NCBI GenBank assembly: GCA_002842495.1
Contig: PHDB01000035.1
Location: 1 to 36,031, forward strand
Direction of reading: 5' to 3'
DNA length: 36,031 nucleotides
Origin: Bacteroidetes bacterium HGW-Bacteroidetes-6
GTDB taxonomy: Bacteria; Bacteroidota; Bacteroidia; Bacteroidales; DTU049
Of the stretch, positions 8,913 to 17,097 are shown piece by piece. Every line of letters starts with the position of its first letter. The stretch's first letter is position 1. The notes below the pieces were generated by a model. The model was given only the letters and a program-made list of their open reading frames with translations, was not told the DNA's origin and ran no database searches. The translations under genes and the position numbers were made by a program.

Positions 8913-9392
8913 ATGAAAACAAGCTATTTATTTGCAATCACTTCTCTTTTGTTGCTGTTTTCAACAACAATGGCAGCACAGGAAACTATTCCCGCAGCCG
9001 GAGGCGATGCTTCGGGTAGCAGTGGAACGGCAAACTATAGTGTTGGACAGGTGTTTTACAATACCAATACCGACCCAGCAACAGGTTCCGAAGCACAGGG
9101 AGTACAGCAGCCTTACGAGATTTCAGAGATCACGGGTTTATGGGAAAGCATTACCGAATGCAGCAAAATATCGGTTTATCCCAATCCTGTAACGGATTTC
9201 ATCACACTCGAAATCGAGAACTTCGAAAAAACTGATTATGGACTTTACGATATGAACGGTAAACTCATTCTGTCGCAAAAATGCGAAAGCAACGAAACCT
9301 TTATTGTAATGGAAAATCTGCCGTCGGCAACATATATTCTGGTGGTTTCGGACAGCAACCAAACAAAAACATTTCAAATAATCAAGAACTAA
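8913..9392 (+). CDS. Small secreted T9SS type A sorting-domain protein
   Basis: 159 residues: signal peptide 1-22 ('...TTMAAQ'), a short conserved segment 'GGDASGSSGTANYSVGQVFY' with '...AQGVQQPYEI', then a T9SS type A domain from 'ISVYPNPVTDFITLEI' to the end. This short family is widespread in Bacteroidota and is often found next to larger surface proteins. Its role is not established. Here it sits between a beta-helix protein and a DUF1566-type protein, with only four bases to the next start, which suggests co-translation and a shared surface structure (inference). Confidence 0.88.
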   Translation: MKTSYLFAITSLLLLFSTTMAAQETIPAAGGDASGSSGTANYSVGQVFYNTNTDPATGSEAQGVQQPYEISEITGLWESITECSKISVYPNPVTDFITLEIENFEKTDYGLYDMNGKLILSQKCESNETFIVMENLPSATYILVVSDSNQTKTFQIIKN

Positions 9393-9396
9393 CAAA

Positions 9397-10755
9397 ATGA
9401 AAACAGCTATTTGCTTTGCGATGATTTTGCTACTTGCCTTGTCGCTTCAGGCACAAAGTCCTGCCCGAATGTCGTATCAGTCGGTTATTCGCGACGCAGG
9501 GAACAATCTGGTTAGCAACCATGCCATTGGAATTCGAATCAGCGTATTGCAAGGTTCGGCAAGTGGTGCTGTTGTATTTTCCGAAATTTTCAATCCGAAC
9601 CCTCAAACCAATTCAAATGGTTTGGTTTCAATCGAAATGGGTTCGGGCATTCCAATAACAGGTAGTTTTGCCTCAATCGATTGGACTGCTGGTCCTTATT
9701 TTATTAAAACCGAAACCGATCCAACAGGCGGAACCAATTACACCATTACCGGAACAAGTCAAATTCTGAGTGTTCCTTTTGCATTGCACGCAACAACTGC
9801 CGATAGTCTTACCGGCAATCTTCATGAAACCGATCCAATTTTTGGTTCATCAACAGCATTCGGAATCGATGGAACCGACACTGCCCATTGGAACGATGCA
9901 TTTAGCTGGGGAAACCATGCAGCCGCCGGCTATGTATTCGAAACAAGAACCCTCACCATCAATGGTGTAAGTCAGGATTTATCGGCAAACCGAAGCTGGA
10001 GTCTGGGTACAGTGACATCTATCGCAACCAACAACGGAATCACTGGTGGAACCATCACTTCAACAGGAACAATTGGACTCACCGGTCAGGCGCTTGCATT
10101 GCACAATGTGAGTAGCAATGGGTTTTTCGTCAGAACAGGCTTAGGAACAGTGAGTAGCAGAAATATTGTTGGCGGAACTGGAATTATTGTTAGCAATGGA
10201 AGTGGTGTGAGTGGAGACCCAACAATTTCTGCCAAAACATATCAGGTGGGCGATTTTGTATTTGGCGGCATTGTATTTTGGGTGGATGAATCCGGCCAAC
10301 ACGGCCTGATATGCACAAAATCGGATCAATCAACATCGATTCGCTGGTCAGCCGGAACTTATGGGACTACCAATGCAAAAGGAGACGGAGTGTATGCCGG
10401 CAGAATGAATACAGCAATAATTATTTCGGCTCAGGTAGCAATTGGCGATGATGGAGCAAGTAATGCATCGAAAACATGCAACAACCTTCAAATAACAGAA
10501 AGTGGAGTAACCTATGGAGATTGGTATTTACCCTCGAAATATGAGCTCAACCTCATGTTTCTCAACAAAACAATCATCGACTCTACTGCAACTTTAAAAG
10601 GTGGAAGCGCCTTTGCAACTGCATTATATATTACATCAACAGAATCGTCTGCATCGGAAGTGTGGTTTCAGTCATTCAACACCGGAGCTCAGACTGTCTA
10701 TAGTAAAGACAACATTTTTGGCAATTATCATATGAGAGCTGTAAGAGCGTTTTAA
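9397..10755 (+). CDS. Secreted tail-fibre-like protein with C-terminal DUF1566 domain
   Basis: 452 residues with a signal peptide (about 1-19, '...LSLQAQ'). Residues 22-135 form a domain common in secreted Bacteroidota proteins ('MSYQSVIRDAGNNLVSN ... ILSVPFALHA'). A central region (about 140-285) is Thr/Gly/Ser-rich and resembles phage tail fibres, including 'SWGNHAAAGYV'. The C-terminal ~165 residues match DUF1566/Lcl-type domains: 'GDFVFGGIVFWVDESGQHGL', 'WYLPSKYELNLMF' and the final 'MRAVRAF'. No T9SS sorting domain is present, so export beyond the periplasm is unclear. It probably forms one transcript with the two genes before it. Function unknown; a surface or binding role is likely. 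Confidence 0.85.
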   Translation: MKTAICFAMILLLALSLQAQSPARMSYQSVIRDAGNNLVSNHAIGIRISVLQGSASGAVVFSEIFNPNPQTNSNGLVSIEMGSGIPITGSFASIDWTAGPYFIKTETDPTGGTNYTITGTSQILSVPFALHATTADSLTGNLHETDPIFGSSTAFGIDGTDTAHWNDAFSWGNHAAAGYVFETRTLTINGVSQDLSANRSWSLGTVTSIATNNGITGGTITSTGTIGLTGQALALHNVSSNGFFVRTGLGTVSSRNIVGGTGIIVSNGSGVSGDPTISAKTYQVGDFVFGGIVFWVDESGQHGLICTKSDQSTSIRWSAGTYGTTNAKGDGVYAGRMNTAIIISAQVAIGDDGASNASKTCNNLQITESGVTYGDWYLPSKYELNLMFLNKTIIDSTATLKGGSAFATALYITSTESSASEVWFQSFNTGAQTVYSKDNIFGNYHMRAVRAF

Positions 10756-10819
10756 GCTTGAAAAAATAGCAATTTTTTCTCGTTGTTTTTTTTTCAGGCA
10801 GACATATTTGACTAATGTT

Positions 10820-10827
10820 TACCTTTG
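10820..10827 (+). promoter_or_regulatory. Bacteroidetes -7 box for the WG-repeat gene
   Basis: TACCTTTG matches TAnnTTTG exactly, 13 bases before the ATG at 10841. A TTTG occurs at 10807-10810, but that is too close to serve as a -33 element. Confidence 0.55.
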
Positions 10828-10840
10828 AAAAAAAAATACC

Positions 10841-13060
10841 ATGAAGAAAAATCTGTTCATATTTTTTACTTTTTTGCTATTGCTTTCCTCTTCGGGAATT
10901 AAAGCGCAAAAAGACTCTCTGTATTATTATTTCGACTACGAAAGCTATCTCTACGGATACAAAAATGGGAATGGCGATTGGGTCATCGCGCCTAAATTCG
11001 ACGACGCTAATGTTTTTTGTGATGGATTAGCCAGTGTAAGCATAAATGAGAAATACGGCTATATCGACAAAACAGGGCAAATTGTAATTCCTTTAAATTT
11101 CGATTATGCTTACGATTTCAGTGAAGGACTTGCTGTTGTTTATATTGACAATAAATATGGCTGTATCGACACCAAAGGCAATTGGGTAATTGAGCCCGAA
11201 TTGTCGTATATGGAAGGATTTAGCTCAGGAAGAGCCTTGGTTGAACGCGACGGTAAATATGGATATGTTGATCGTAATGGCAGCGAAGTGATTTCGGCAG
11301 AATATTCTGATGCTGGTAGTTTTTGCGAAAATCTGGCTCGCGTATATACAGATGGTTGGAATTTTATCGACCTCAACGGAAAAATGGTAATTGAAGGTAA
11401 TTACGAAGAAGCCTGGAATTTCAGTGAAGGTTTTGCTGTTGTTGGTGATGGTGTTAAATATGGTTTTATCGACAAAAAAGGCACAACTATTACTGATGTA
11501 AAATATGATAATGTAAACAGCTTCAGTGAAGGATTGGCGGTTGTCTCCAACAACGAATTGTATGGTTTTATCAATACAACCGGAAAAGAAATAATCAAAC
11601 TTCAGTACTCTTTTGCCAGTTCATTCAGCAAAGGGAAAGCTATCGTTGCCAAAGATGGCGATTATGGTCTTATTGATCAAAGCGGCAAGAGTATTATTGA
11701 ACCTGAATTTTCGAGTCTGTATTTCGAAAATGATTCGTTATTAATGGCTTACGACGAAAACAACGCAGTTTATGCACTTTATTCCAGTACTGGCAGGGAA
11801 ATTCTTCCTGCAATTTACGAGAACATTATGCTTGCCGGGTCGCATTTCATAATAGTGATGAAAGGAGGTATTTATGGGCTGGTAGATTACGATGGCAATT
11901 TCATATTACCCTGCAAATACGATTATATTTACCTCAATTCGAATGGCTCTGCTACATATAGCGAGAATTATTATTATGGATTAATCAGTCCCGAAGGTAA
12001 AATTCTGACCGAAGCCAGATATGAATCGATTGGCGAATTCTATCATGGATTATCAGTTGTTTCGGAAGATGGCCGATATGGATACATTCTCGAAAACGGA
12101 GAAGTTTTTATAGAGCCTCAATATCAATCGGCTGGCGACTTCAATTATGGAATTGCATATATTCAACAAAACGACCAATACAAATTTCTCAATTTAAATG
12201 GAGAAGAAACTGGTGTGGGATACGATGAAATCAGCTATTTTTCATCGAACCGGATGTGGGTGTTTCGTAATGATAAATATGGTTTTGTTAATACCAAAGG
12301 TGAAATAGCGATTCCGTTGGAATACGATTTTGTTGAAGATTTTTTCTTTAACCGCTCGGTTTGCAGCAAAAACGGAAAATTTGGAATAATCGACACAAAC
12401 GGAAGAATTGTTATTCCATTCGAATACGATTTGCTCGAATCGGAATACAATATGCCTCACAGCGAAGTTGCAACACGTTACCGCGCAGCACGAAACGGCA
12501 AACATGGATTTATCGACTCGGATGGTAAAGCTATTATCCCTTTTATCTACGATGCAATTGAGCAATCGGATGAAAATGGAAATATGTTGGTGACCATTGC
12601 CGGTAAAAAAGGTTATATCGATTTTGACGGAAATGTAATTATTAAAGCAAAATATACCGAAATCTACGGCGAACGCGACGGCTTTCGAAAAGTTGAAATT
12701 GATGGTCGTTGGGGAATCATCGACGATGAAGGTAACGAACTCATTGTTCCAACCTACGATTTTCTGTATCATTTTGCCGAAAACATGGCCGCCGTTGAAA
12801 AAAACAGTAAATGGGGGTTTGTAAACATGGATGGAAAAGAAGTGATTGCGCCAAAATACGAGGCTGTCGAATCGTTCGTTGAAGGTTGTGCTGCTGTAAT
12901 GCTCAATGGCAAATGGGGCTTTGTCAATGCTCAAGGTCTGTTGGTTGTTCCCTGCTCTTACACATCGGTCGATAATTTCAGCGGTGGATTTTCGACAGTA
13001 GAAGCTGGCAAAAAACGTTATCGTATCGAAGCCGGTACTTGGAAAAAGACGAAATTATAG
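10841..13060 (+). CDS. Secreted WG-repeat protein (about 20 repeats)
   Basis: 739 residues: signal peptide 1-22 ('FLLLLSSSGIKAQ') and then about 20 consecutive WG beta repeats of 33-37 residues, filling the rest of the protein. Each repeat follows K-(Y/W)-G-(F/Y)-(I/V)-(D/N)-x2-G-x3-I-x-P-x-(Y/F)-(D/E), as in 'KYGYIDKTGQIVIP' and 'KWGFVNMDGKEVIAPKYE'. Repeats 8-9 and 13 are the most diverged. There is no membrane helix and no T9SS domain. WG proteins are thought to be beta-rich scaffolds for binding, but no ligand can be read from the sequence. It has its own promoter and ends at a strong terminator, so it is probably monocistronic. Confidence 0.92.
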   Translation: MKKNLFIFFTFLLLLSSSGIKAQKDSLYYYFDYESYLYGYKNGNGDWVIAPKFDDANVFCDGLASVSINEKYGYIDKTGQIVIPLNFDYAYDFSEGLAVVYIDNKYGCIDTKGNWVIEPELSYMEGFSSGRALVERDGKYGYVDRNGSEVISAEYSDAGSFCENLARVYTDGWNFIDLNGKMVIEGNYEEAWNFSEGFAVVGDGVKYGFIDKKGTTITDVKYDNVNSFSEGLAVVSNNELYGFINTTGKEIIKLQYSFASSFSKGKAIVAKDGDYGLIDQSGKSIIEPEFSSLYFENDSLLMAYDENNAVYALYSSTGREILPAIYENIMLAGSHFIIVMKGGIYGLVDYDGNFILPCKYDYIYLNSNGSATYSENYYYGLISPEGKILTEARYESIGEFYHGLSVVSEDGRYGYILENGEVFIEPQYQSAGDFNYGIAYIQQNDQYKFLNLNGEETGVGYDEISYFSSNRMWVFRNDKYGFVNTKGEIAIPLEYDFVEDFFFNRSVCSKNGKFGIIDTNGRIVIPFEYDLLESEYNMPHSEVATRYRAARNGKHGFIDSDGKAIIPFIYDAIEQSDENGNMLVTIAGKKGYIDFDGNVIIKAKYTEIYGERDGFRKVEIDGRWGIIDDEGNELIVPTYDFLYHFAENMAAVEKNSKWGFVNMDGKEVIAPKYEAVESFVEGCAAVMLNGKWGFVNAQGLLVVPCSYTSVDNFSGGFSTVEAGKKRYRIEAGTWKKTKL

Positions 13061-13065
13061 AGAAT

Positions 13066-13096
13066 AAAAAAAGCCGGTTAACAACCGGCTTTTTTT
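13066..13096. terminator. Bidirectional rho-independent terminator
   Basis: A perfect hairpin: GCCGGTT (13073-13079), loop aac, AACCGGC (13083-13089). An A-run precedes it and a T-run follows, so it can stop transcription from both the WG-repeat gene (+) and the peroxiredoxin operon (-), which converge here. Confidence 0.93.
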
Positions 13097-13109
13097 ATTC
13101 TTCAATTGC

Positions 13110-13760
13110 TTACACTTCTTTGTGAACGAACCACCAATCGTAGCCTTCGTTGTTTTTGAGGCGTTCTTTGGCGTCGGCTTCGCTTTTGGCAGGAGGAATA
13201 ATCACCCGTGCTCCGATAAGCTCGTTGTTGGGCCAGTTGGCTGGCATAGCAACTCCATGTTTTACATGCACCTGCAAGGCTTTCAGTGCACGCAGTATTT
13301 CGTCCATGTTTCGACCAATTTCCTGAGGATAGAAGAGGATGATGCGAATAACGCCTTCAGGATCGATAATAAAGACGGCACGTGTTGTTTCGCTGCCTTT
13401 GTTCGGATGAATCATTCCCATACTCATGGCTACTTTTCCGAGTGGATCGGCAATCACAGGGAAGGGAATTTCGACACCCACGTTTTCTTTAATCCATTCA
13501 ACCCATTTGATGTGGCTGAATACCTGATCGACAGACAATCCTATCAGCTCGGCATTTAGTGCCTTGAACTCGTCGTTGCGTTTGGCAAACGATACGAATT
13601 CGGTGGTGCAAACTGGTGTAAAATCAGCCGGATGGCTGAATAACACAATCCATTTGCCCTTATAATCGCCTGGAATATTCTGCATTCCATGGGTGGTTTG
13701 AACTTTCATTTCCGGCATTTTATCGCCAATCAGCGGGAAGCTGTTTACTTGATTTTCCAT
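13110..13760 (-). CDS. 1-Cys peroxiredoxin (Prx6 subfamily)
   Basis: A 216-residue cytosolic thiol peroxidase that reduces hydrogen peroxide and organic peroxides. The PxxxTxxC site is PADFTPVC, with P44, T48 and catalytic C51. The long C-terminal domain after about residue 165 ('[21 protein letters not shown]') is typical of Prx6-type enzymes. C51 is the only cysteine, so there is no resolving cysteine and an external thiol must regenerate it. I start at the ATG at 13760; an in-frame extension of 18 residues to 13814 is basic, unlike the family, and would run into the gap after dps. It is the last gene of the perR-dps-prx operon (63-base gap from dps), so peroxide induction is likely. Confidence 0.95.
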   Translation of the reverse strand: MENQVNSFPLIGDKMPEMKVQTTHGMQNIPGDYKGKWIVLFSHPADFTPVCTTEFVSFAKRNDEFKALNAELIGLSVDQVFSHIKWVEWIKENVGVEIPFPVIADPLGKVAMSMGMIHPNKGSETTRAVFIIDPEGVIRIILFYPQEIGRNMDEILRALKALQVHVKHGVAMPANWPNNELIGARVIIPPAKSEADAKERLKNNEGYDWWFVHKEV

Positions 13761-13823
13761 TTGTGTTATTTTGTTTAGATGAATAAATTTTTTATCTCTG
13801 TAGCGATATCGCAAGCAATGTCT

Positions 13824-14300
13824 CTACTTAAGGTATGCATTGTACATCCACACCATTTTTTCCTGCTCGCGTATGTAGTCGCTCATAAGCGCATTTGTTC
13901 CTTCGTCTTCGGCCTCAGCAGCAAGCAGTAGAATTTCGCGCTGCAATACCAATACTTTTTTCATCGAATCGAGTATAGCCGCCACACATTCGTTTCCACT
14001 GCCGGTGTCTTTCACTTCTTTAATGCTGCTCATGCGCAAATAATCGCTGTAAGCATGCACAGGAGTGTCACCAAGAGTGAGAACACGTTCAGCAATTTCA
14101 TCGATTTTCAGAATCAGGTTGTTATAAAGCTCTTCGAATTTAAGATGAAGCTCGAAGAATTTTTCACCTTTAATGTTCCAATGAAAACCACGAACGTTCA
14201 TATAAAATATCTGATAATCAGCTAATAACTGATTCAATTTTGCACTCAGTTCTATCGATTTAAACTGGTCGAGTCCGATTTGATTTTTGTCCTTTATCAT
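13824..14300 (-). CDS. dps: Dps-family ferritin-like DNA protection protein
   Basis: 158 residues of a Dps mini-ferritin, which oxidises Fe(II) with hydrogen peroxide and stores it in a 12-subunit shell. The inter-subunit ferroxidase ligands are all visible: H40, H52, D67 and E71. Their spacing (12, 15, 4) equals that of Listeria Dps (H31, H43, D58, E62). The N-terminal tail is short with few basic residues, so direct DNA binding is uncertain. Its ATG overlaps the end of the PerR-like gene by four bases (ATGA), implying translational coupling and one transcript with the regulator and the peroxiredoxin. Confidence 0.95.
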   Translation of the reverse strand: MIKDKNQIGLDQFKSIELSAKLNQLLADYQIFYMNVRGFHWNIKGEKFFELHLKFEELYNNLILKIDEIAERVLTLGDTPVHAYSDYLRMSSIKEVKDTGSGNECVAAILDSMKKVLVLQREILLLAAEAEDEGTNALMSDYIREQEKMVWMYNAYLK

Positions 14301-14725
14301 TGTTTTGTCTCCTTTTTTACTTTAATTTCTAGTTTTACATCCACAATTTGGTAACCATCGAGCAAACGATTATTGAAATAAGAAGCTACCACACTATCGA
14401 GCTCTTTGTCGGAATAATCTACAATTTCGCCCGAATCGACATCGTACAAATGATGATGCTTATCGTGTTCGAAATCGTAGCGCAATTTCCCATCTTTGCA
14501 ACTTATTTTCTGCAATATTCCTTTTTCGGCACACGATTCAAGAACTGAGTAAACCGTTGCTTTCGATATACCTGGCAGAATATTGCTCACATGCTGATAA
14601 ACCTCGTCAACCGTTGGATGCGACTGTGTATCAATCATGTATTGCAAAATAAACATCCTTTGTGGAGTCGATTTCAATCCAGCCGTAGCAAGATGCTCTT
14701 TGATATGTTTACTGTTTTTGTTCAT
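14297..14725 (-). CDS. perR: PerR-like Fur-family peroxide regulator lacking structural-zinc cysteines
   Basis: 142 residues of a Fur-family repressor. The winged helix covers about 18-75 ('STPQRMFILQYM ... ISKATVYSVLESC'). The regulatory metal site matches Bacillus PerR residue for residue with an offset of one: H36, D84, H90, H92 and D103 (H37, D85, H91, H93, D104). Asp rather than Glu at the last position is the known mark of peroxide-sensing PerR over Fur. The CxxC pairs that bind structural zinc are missing (D95 and S98 in place of the first pair, none at the C-terminus). Only C65 and C76 remain. Leptospira PerR also lacks that site. First gene of a perR-dps-prx operon, consistent with autoregulated peroxide defence. 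Confidence 0.92.
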   Translation of the reverse strand: MNKNSKHIKEHLATAGLKSTPQRMFILQYMIDTQSHPTVDEVYQHVSNILPGISKATVYSVLESCAEKGILQKISCKDGKLRYDFEHDKHHHLYDVDSGEIVDYSDKELDSVVASYFNNRLLDGYQIVDVKLEIKVKKETKQ

Positions 14726-14735
14726 AATTGTGATA

Positions 14736-14743
14736 CAAAGATA
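14736..14743 (-). promoter_or_regulatory. Bacteroidetes -7 box of the perR-dps-prx operon
   Basis: The minus strand reads TATCTTTG, an exact TAnnTTTG match, 10 bases before the perR ATG, so the leader would be only a few bases. Upstream is a very AT-rich tract (14750-14800) with TTTTAT and ATAAAA half-sites at 14783-14802. A PerR operator may lie there, but no perfect PerR box is seen. Confidence 0.6.
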
Positions 14744-14977
14744 ATAATATTTTCTTACTAAAAATATATTCTAATTGATAAATTTTATTATTTAGATAAA
14801 ACCCCCTTTATTTATGAGGTTTATAAGTGCTATGATTTTAATCATATACATACTTAGTACTAAAGCATTCCAATCAGTCGGAAACAAAATACAGTTATTG
14901 ATATACCGGCATTGAATCCCAGAATCTACTTCATTAAAACGGGCAGAAACGAAAGTTTAAGGGGGGTGTATTAAAGA

Positions 14978-15922
14978 ATGCTTTTTAAAATACTGCTACT
15001 TTTGCAGCAAAAAGTATTGGAAAGCGAATTTACCCCTCTTCTGAAATTAAAAAACATTTCAGCCGGTGCATCGGTTTTTGTTAAGCTTGAATCGGCCCAT
15101 CCGAGCGGTTCCGTAAAAGAACGTCCGGCGCTCAACATGATTGCCCGTGCACTTGAGCGGGGAGATTTAATATCCGGCGGAACAATAGTGGAAGCAAGCA
15201 GCGGAAACACAGGGATAGGACTTGCTTTTGCAGGGAAAAAACTGGGTTTGAAAACAATCATTGTACTTCCCGCCTCTGCCCCGCCCGACCGCAAGCAAAT
15301 TCTTGATATTATCGGAACAGAGGTGATTCTTACCCCGGCTGAAGAAGGAATGGACGGTGCCATCCGCCGGGCACGGGAAATTTCGGCGAACATCGCCGGC
15401 GCGTGGTCGTCGGAGCAATTCTCAAATCCGGATAATCCGGAGGCGCATTACCTAAGTACAGGTCCCGAAATATACACTCAACTGGCAGGCAGAGTCGATG
15501 TGTTGGTTGCCGGTGTCGGTACAGGCGGTACGTTCAGCGGTACAACACGTTTTCTGAAAACGAAAAATCCTCACCTGAAAGCTTTTGCCATGGAGCCTGC
15601 ACAGACTTTTGTTCTGAGAGGCGGAAAAGCCTCACCTCACCGGATAGCGGGAATATCGCCGGGTTTTGTTCCTGCGAATTTTCAGCCTTCGCTTTGCGAC
15701 GGGATCATCGCCGTTGAAGAAACCGAAGCTATAGCCACAACGAATTTGCTCAGCGAAACCGAAGGATTACAAGTGAATATTTCTTCGGCAGCCAATGTAG
15801 CGGCAGCGCTTCAGCTGGCGACCCGAAAGGAATTCAGCGGCAGAAACATTGTGACGTTTGTATGCGACGAAGCCAACATTGACGAAAGAATCAGAAAAAT
15901 ACAGCAATTCTATGAAAAATAA
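14978..15922 (+). CDS. cysK: Cysteine synthase (O-acetylserine sulfhydrylase)
   Basis: 314 residues of a PLP-dependent fold-type II enzyme that makes cysteine from O-acetylserine and sulfide. The PLP lysine lies in 'HPSGSVKERPALNMI'. The substrate loop is 'EASSGNTGIGLA' (usually E-P-T-SGNTG). The phosphate-binding loop is 'GVGTGGTFSGTTRFL', followed by 'PHRIAGISPGFVP'. The first residues (MLFKILLLLQQK) do not look like family members, and an exact promoter -7 box sits inside them at 14997-15004, so translation may really begin at TTG 15017 (before 'ESEFTPLLKL'). The gene is clearly GC-richer than its neighbours and is fused operonically to cysE (11-base overlap), which suggests joint acquisition. 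Divergent from perR. Confidence 0.93.
   Translation: MLFKILLLLQQKVLESEFTPLLKLKNISAGASVFVKLESAHPSGSVKERPALNMIARALERGDLISGGTIVEASSGNTGIGLAFAGKKLGLKTIIVLPASAPPDRKQILDIIGTEVILTPAEEGMDGAIRRAREISANIAGAWSSEQFSNPDNPEAHYLSTGPEIYTQLAGRVDVLVAGVGTGGTFSGTTRFLKTKNPHLKAFAMEPAQTFVLRGGKASPHRIAGISPGFVPANFQPSLCDGIIAVEETEAIATTNLLSETEGLQVNISSAANVAAALQLATRKEFSGRNIVTFVCDEANIDERIRKIQQFYEK
14997..15016 (+). promoter_or_regulatory. Dyad and -7 box inside the predicted cysK 5' end
   Basis: TACTTTTG at 14997-15004 matches TAnnTTTG exactly. TACTTTT (14997-15003) and AAAAGTA (15010-15016) form a perfect inverted repeat around a 6-base centre. Flanking AATACT (14989-14994) and AGTATT extend the symmetry. This is a plausible promoter with an overlapping operator, and it places the start codon downstream. 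Confidence 0.4.
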
Positions 15923-16778
15923 ACCCGATGATCTGATCAGTATTCTGGAACAGAAAGAGACATTCTATCCATTCATGCGGAGCGGAAAATGCCGCTTCGG
16001 TGTACCCAATACGGCGGAACTGAACGAGTTTATGGAACTGATCAAAGCCATTTTGTTTCCCGGGTATTTCAGCCGGCAAACCATCGAAGCGGATACATTC
16101 GGCAACTACCTGAAGGTAAACCTGCTGAACATGCAAACCATTCTTACATCCATCATTCATAAAGGCTATTGCTTCGATTGCGAAAACGACGAAAAGAGTT
16201 GTGCTCATACGGTGACCGAATCGGCAGGGATGAGCGAACGGTTCATTGAAACCCTCCCCCTGATCAAGGAATTGCTTATCAGCGATATTGAAGCAACTTT
16301 TCTCGGCGATCCGGCTTCGAAAAGCCACGGAGAAGTCATCCTGTGTTATCCGGTCATTCAGGCCATGATCCACTACCGCGTAGCCCATCAGCTCTACAAA
16401 TCGGGAGTACCCATCGTTCCCCGCATGATAACGGAGATGGCACACTCGCTCACCGGTATCGATATTCATCCGGGTGCTGAAATAGGTAAAAACTTTACTA
16501 TTGACCACGGTACCGGTGTTGTGATCGGCGAGACCTGTGTAATCGGGAACAATGTGAAGCTATATCAAGGGGTTACGCTGGGAGCCAAGAGCTTTCCGCT
16601 GGACGACAACGGAAATCCTATCAAAGGCATTGCACGTCATCCAATTGTGGGCAACAATGTTATTATTTATGCCAATGCCACCATCCTGGGACGGATCCGT
16701 ATCGGTGAAAACGCCGTAATAGGCGGCAATACCTGGGTCACCCGCGACGTTCCCGCTAACGAAAAAGTATTGCTTTAG
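15912..16778 (+). CDS. cysE: Serine O-acetyltransferase
   Basis: 288 residues. It makes O-acetylserine from serine and acetyl-CoA, the substrate for the cysK product encoded just before it. Residues 1-150 are the helical N-terminal domain and about 160-285 are left-handed beta-helix hexapeptide repeats ('IHPGAEIGKNFTIDHGTGVV', with the catalytic His in 'DHG', then 'VIGETCVIGNNVKLYQGVTLG'). I start at ATG 15912, which overlaps the cysK stop by 11 bases; an in-frame ATG at 15858 would overlap cysK by 65 bases. The C-terminus ends '...VPANEKVLL', without the terminal Ile seen in enterobacterial CysE that docks into CysK, so a CysK-CysE complex is uncertain. Same GC-rich composition as cysK. Confidence 0.94.
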   Translation: MKNKPDDLISILEQKETFYPFMRSGKCRFGVPNTAELNEFMELIKAILFPGYFSRQTIEADTFGNYLKVNLLNMQTILTSIIHKGYCFDCENDEKSCAHTVTESAGMSERFIETLPLIKELLISDIEATFLGDPASKSHGEVILCYPVIQAMIHYRVAHQLYKSGVPIVPRMITEMAHSLTGIDIHPGAEIGKNFTIDHGTGVVIGETCVIGNNVKLYQGVTLGAKSFPLDDNGNPIKGIARHPIVGNNVIIYANATILGRIRIGENAVIGGNTWVTRDVPANEKVLL

Positions 16779-16785
16779 TTGCCGA

Positions 16786-17022
16786 TTACCTTTTCATTTC
16801 TTCCAGTATCAGTTTACTAATCACCAGAAGGTTACAGTTGAAAAACTCGTACAAGTATTCAATATAGTTGCGGATATTTTGATTGCATAGAAAACGATAG
16901 TTGACGACACCTATCAACTCCAAGAATTTATATTCATGATTCACAAAGAGTCGCTTCGAAGCAATGACTTTTTTGAAAGAAAAATCCACATTTTTTTCGA
17001 GAAGTAAAAGTTTTGCGTACAT
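16786..17022 (-). CDS. Hypothetical small protein, doubtful
   Basis: A 78-residue reading frame with an ATG start, in the 319-base gap between cysE and the Omp28-like gene. It is rich in Leu, Phe, Asn and Tyr ('NIRNYIEYLYEFFNCN') and resembles no family I know. A promoter box for the next plus-strand gene overlaps its start, and no promoter is seen for it on the minus strand. It may be a remnant or chance. The rest of this gap holds nothing else recognisable. Confidence 0.25.
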   Translation of the reverse strand: MYAKLLLLEKNVDFSFKKVIASKRLFVNHEYKFLELIGVVNYRFLCNQNIRNYIEYLYEFFNCNLLVISKLILEEMKR

Positions 17023-17025
17023 TTG
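17018..17025 (+). promoter_or_regulatory. Bacteroidetes -7 box for the Omp28-like gene
   Basis: TACATTTG matches TAnnTTTG exactly and lies 72 bases before the ATG at 17098, giving a leader of about 65 bases. A T-rich stretch lies where a -33 TTTG would be expected. Confidence 0.45.
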
Positions 17026-17097
17026 TCATGCATTAAACACCTGTAAACGAGAATGTTCAATTTTATTTCAAGTCATTAATGCAAAAAATGCAAAGTC

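Noticed and set aside
12242-12934. Minus-strand frame of 230 residues
   Set aside because: It is the antisense of the WG repeats, again open because of repeated codon patterns.
14744-14977. Riboswitch or S-box in front of cysK
   Set aside because: The region is AT-rich and no conserved riboswitch core or leader terminator could be recognised.
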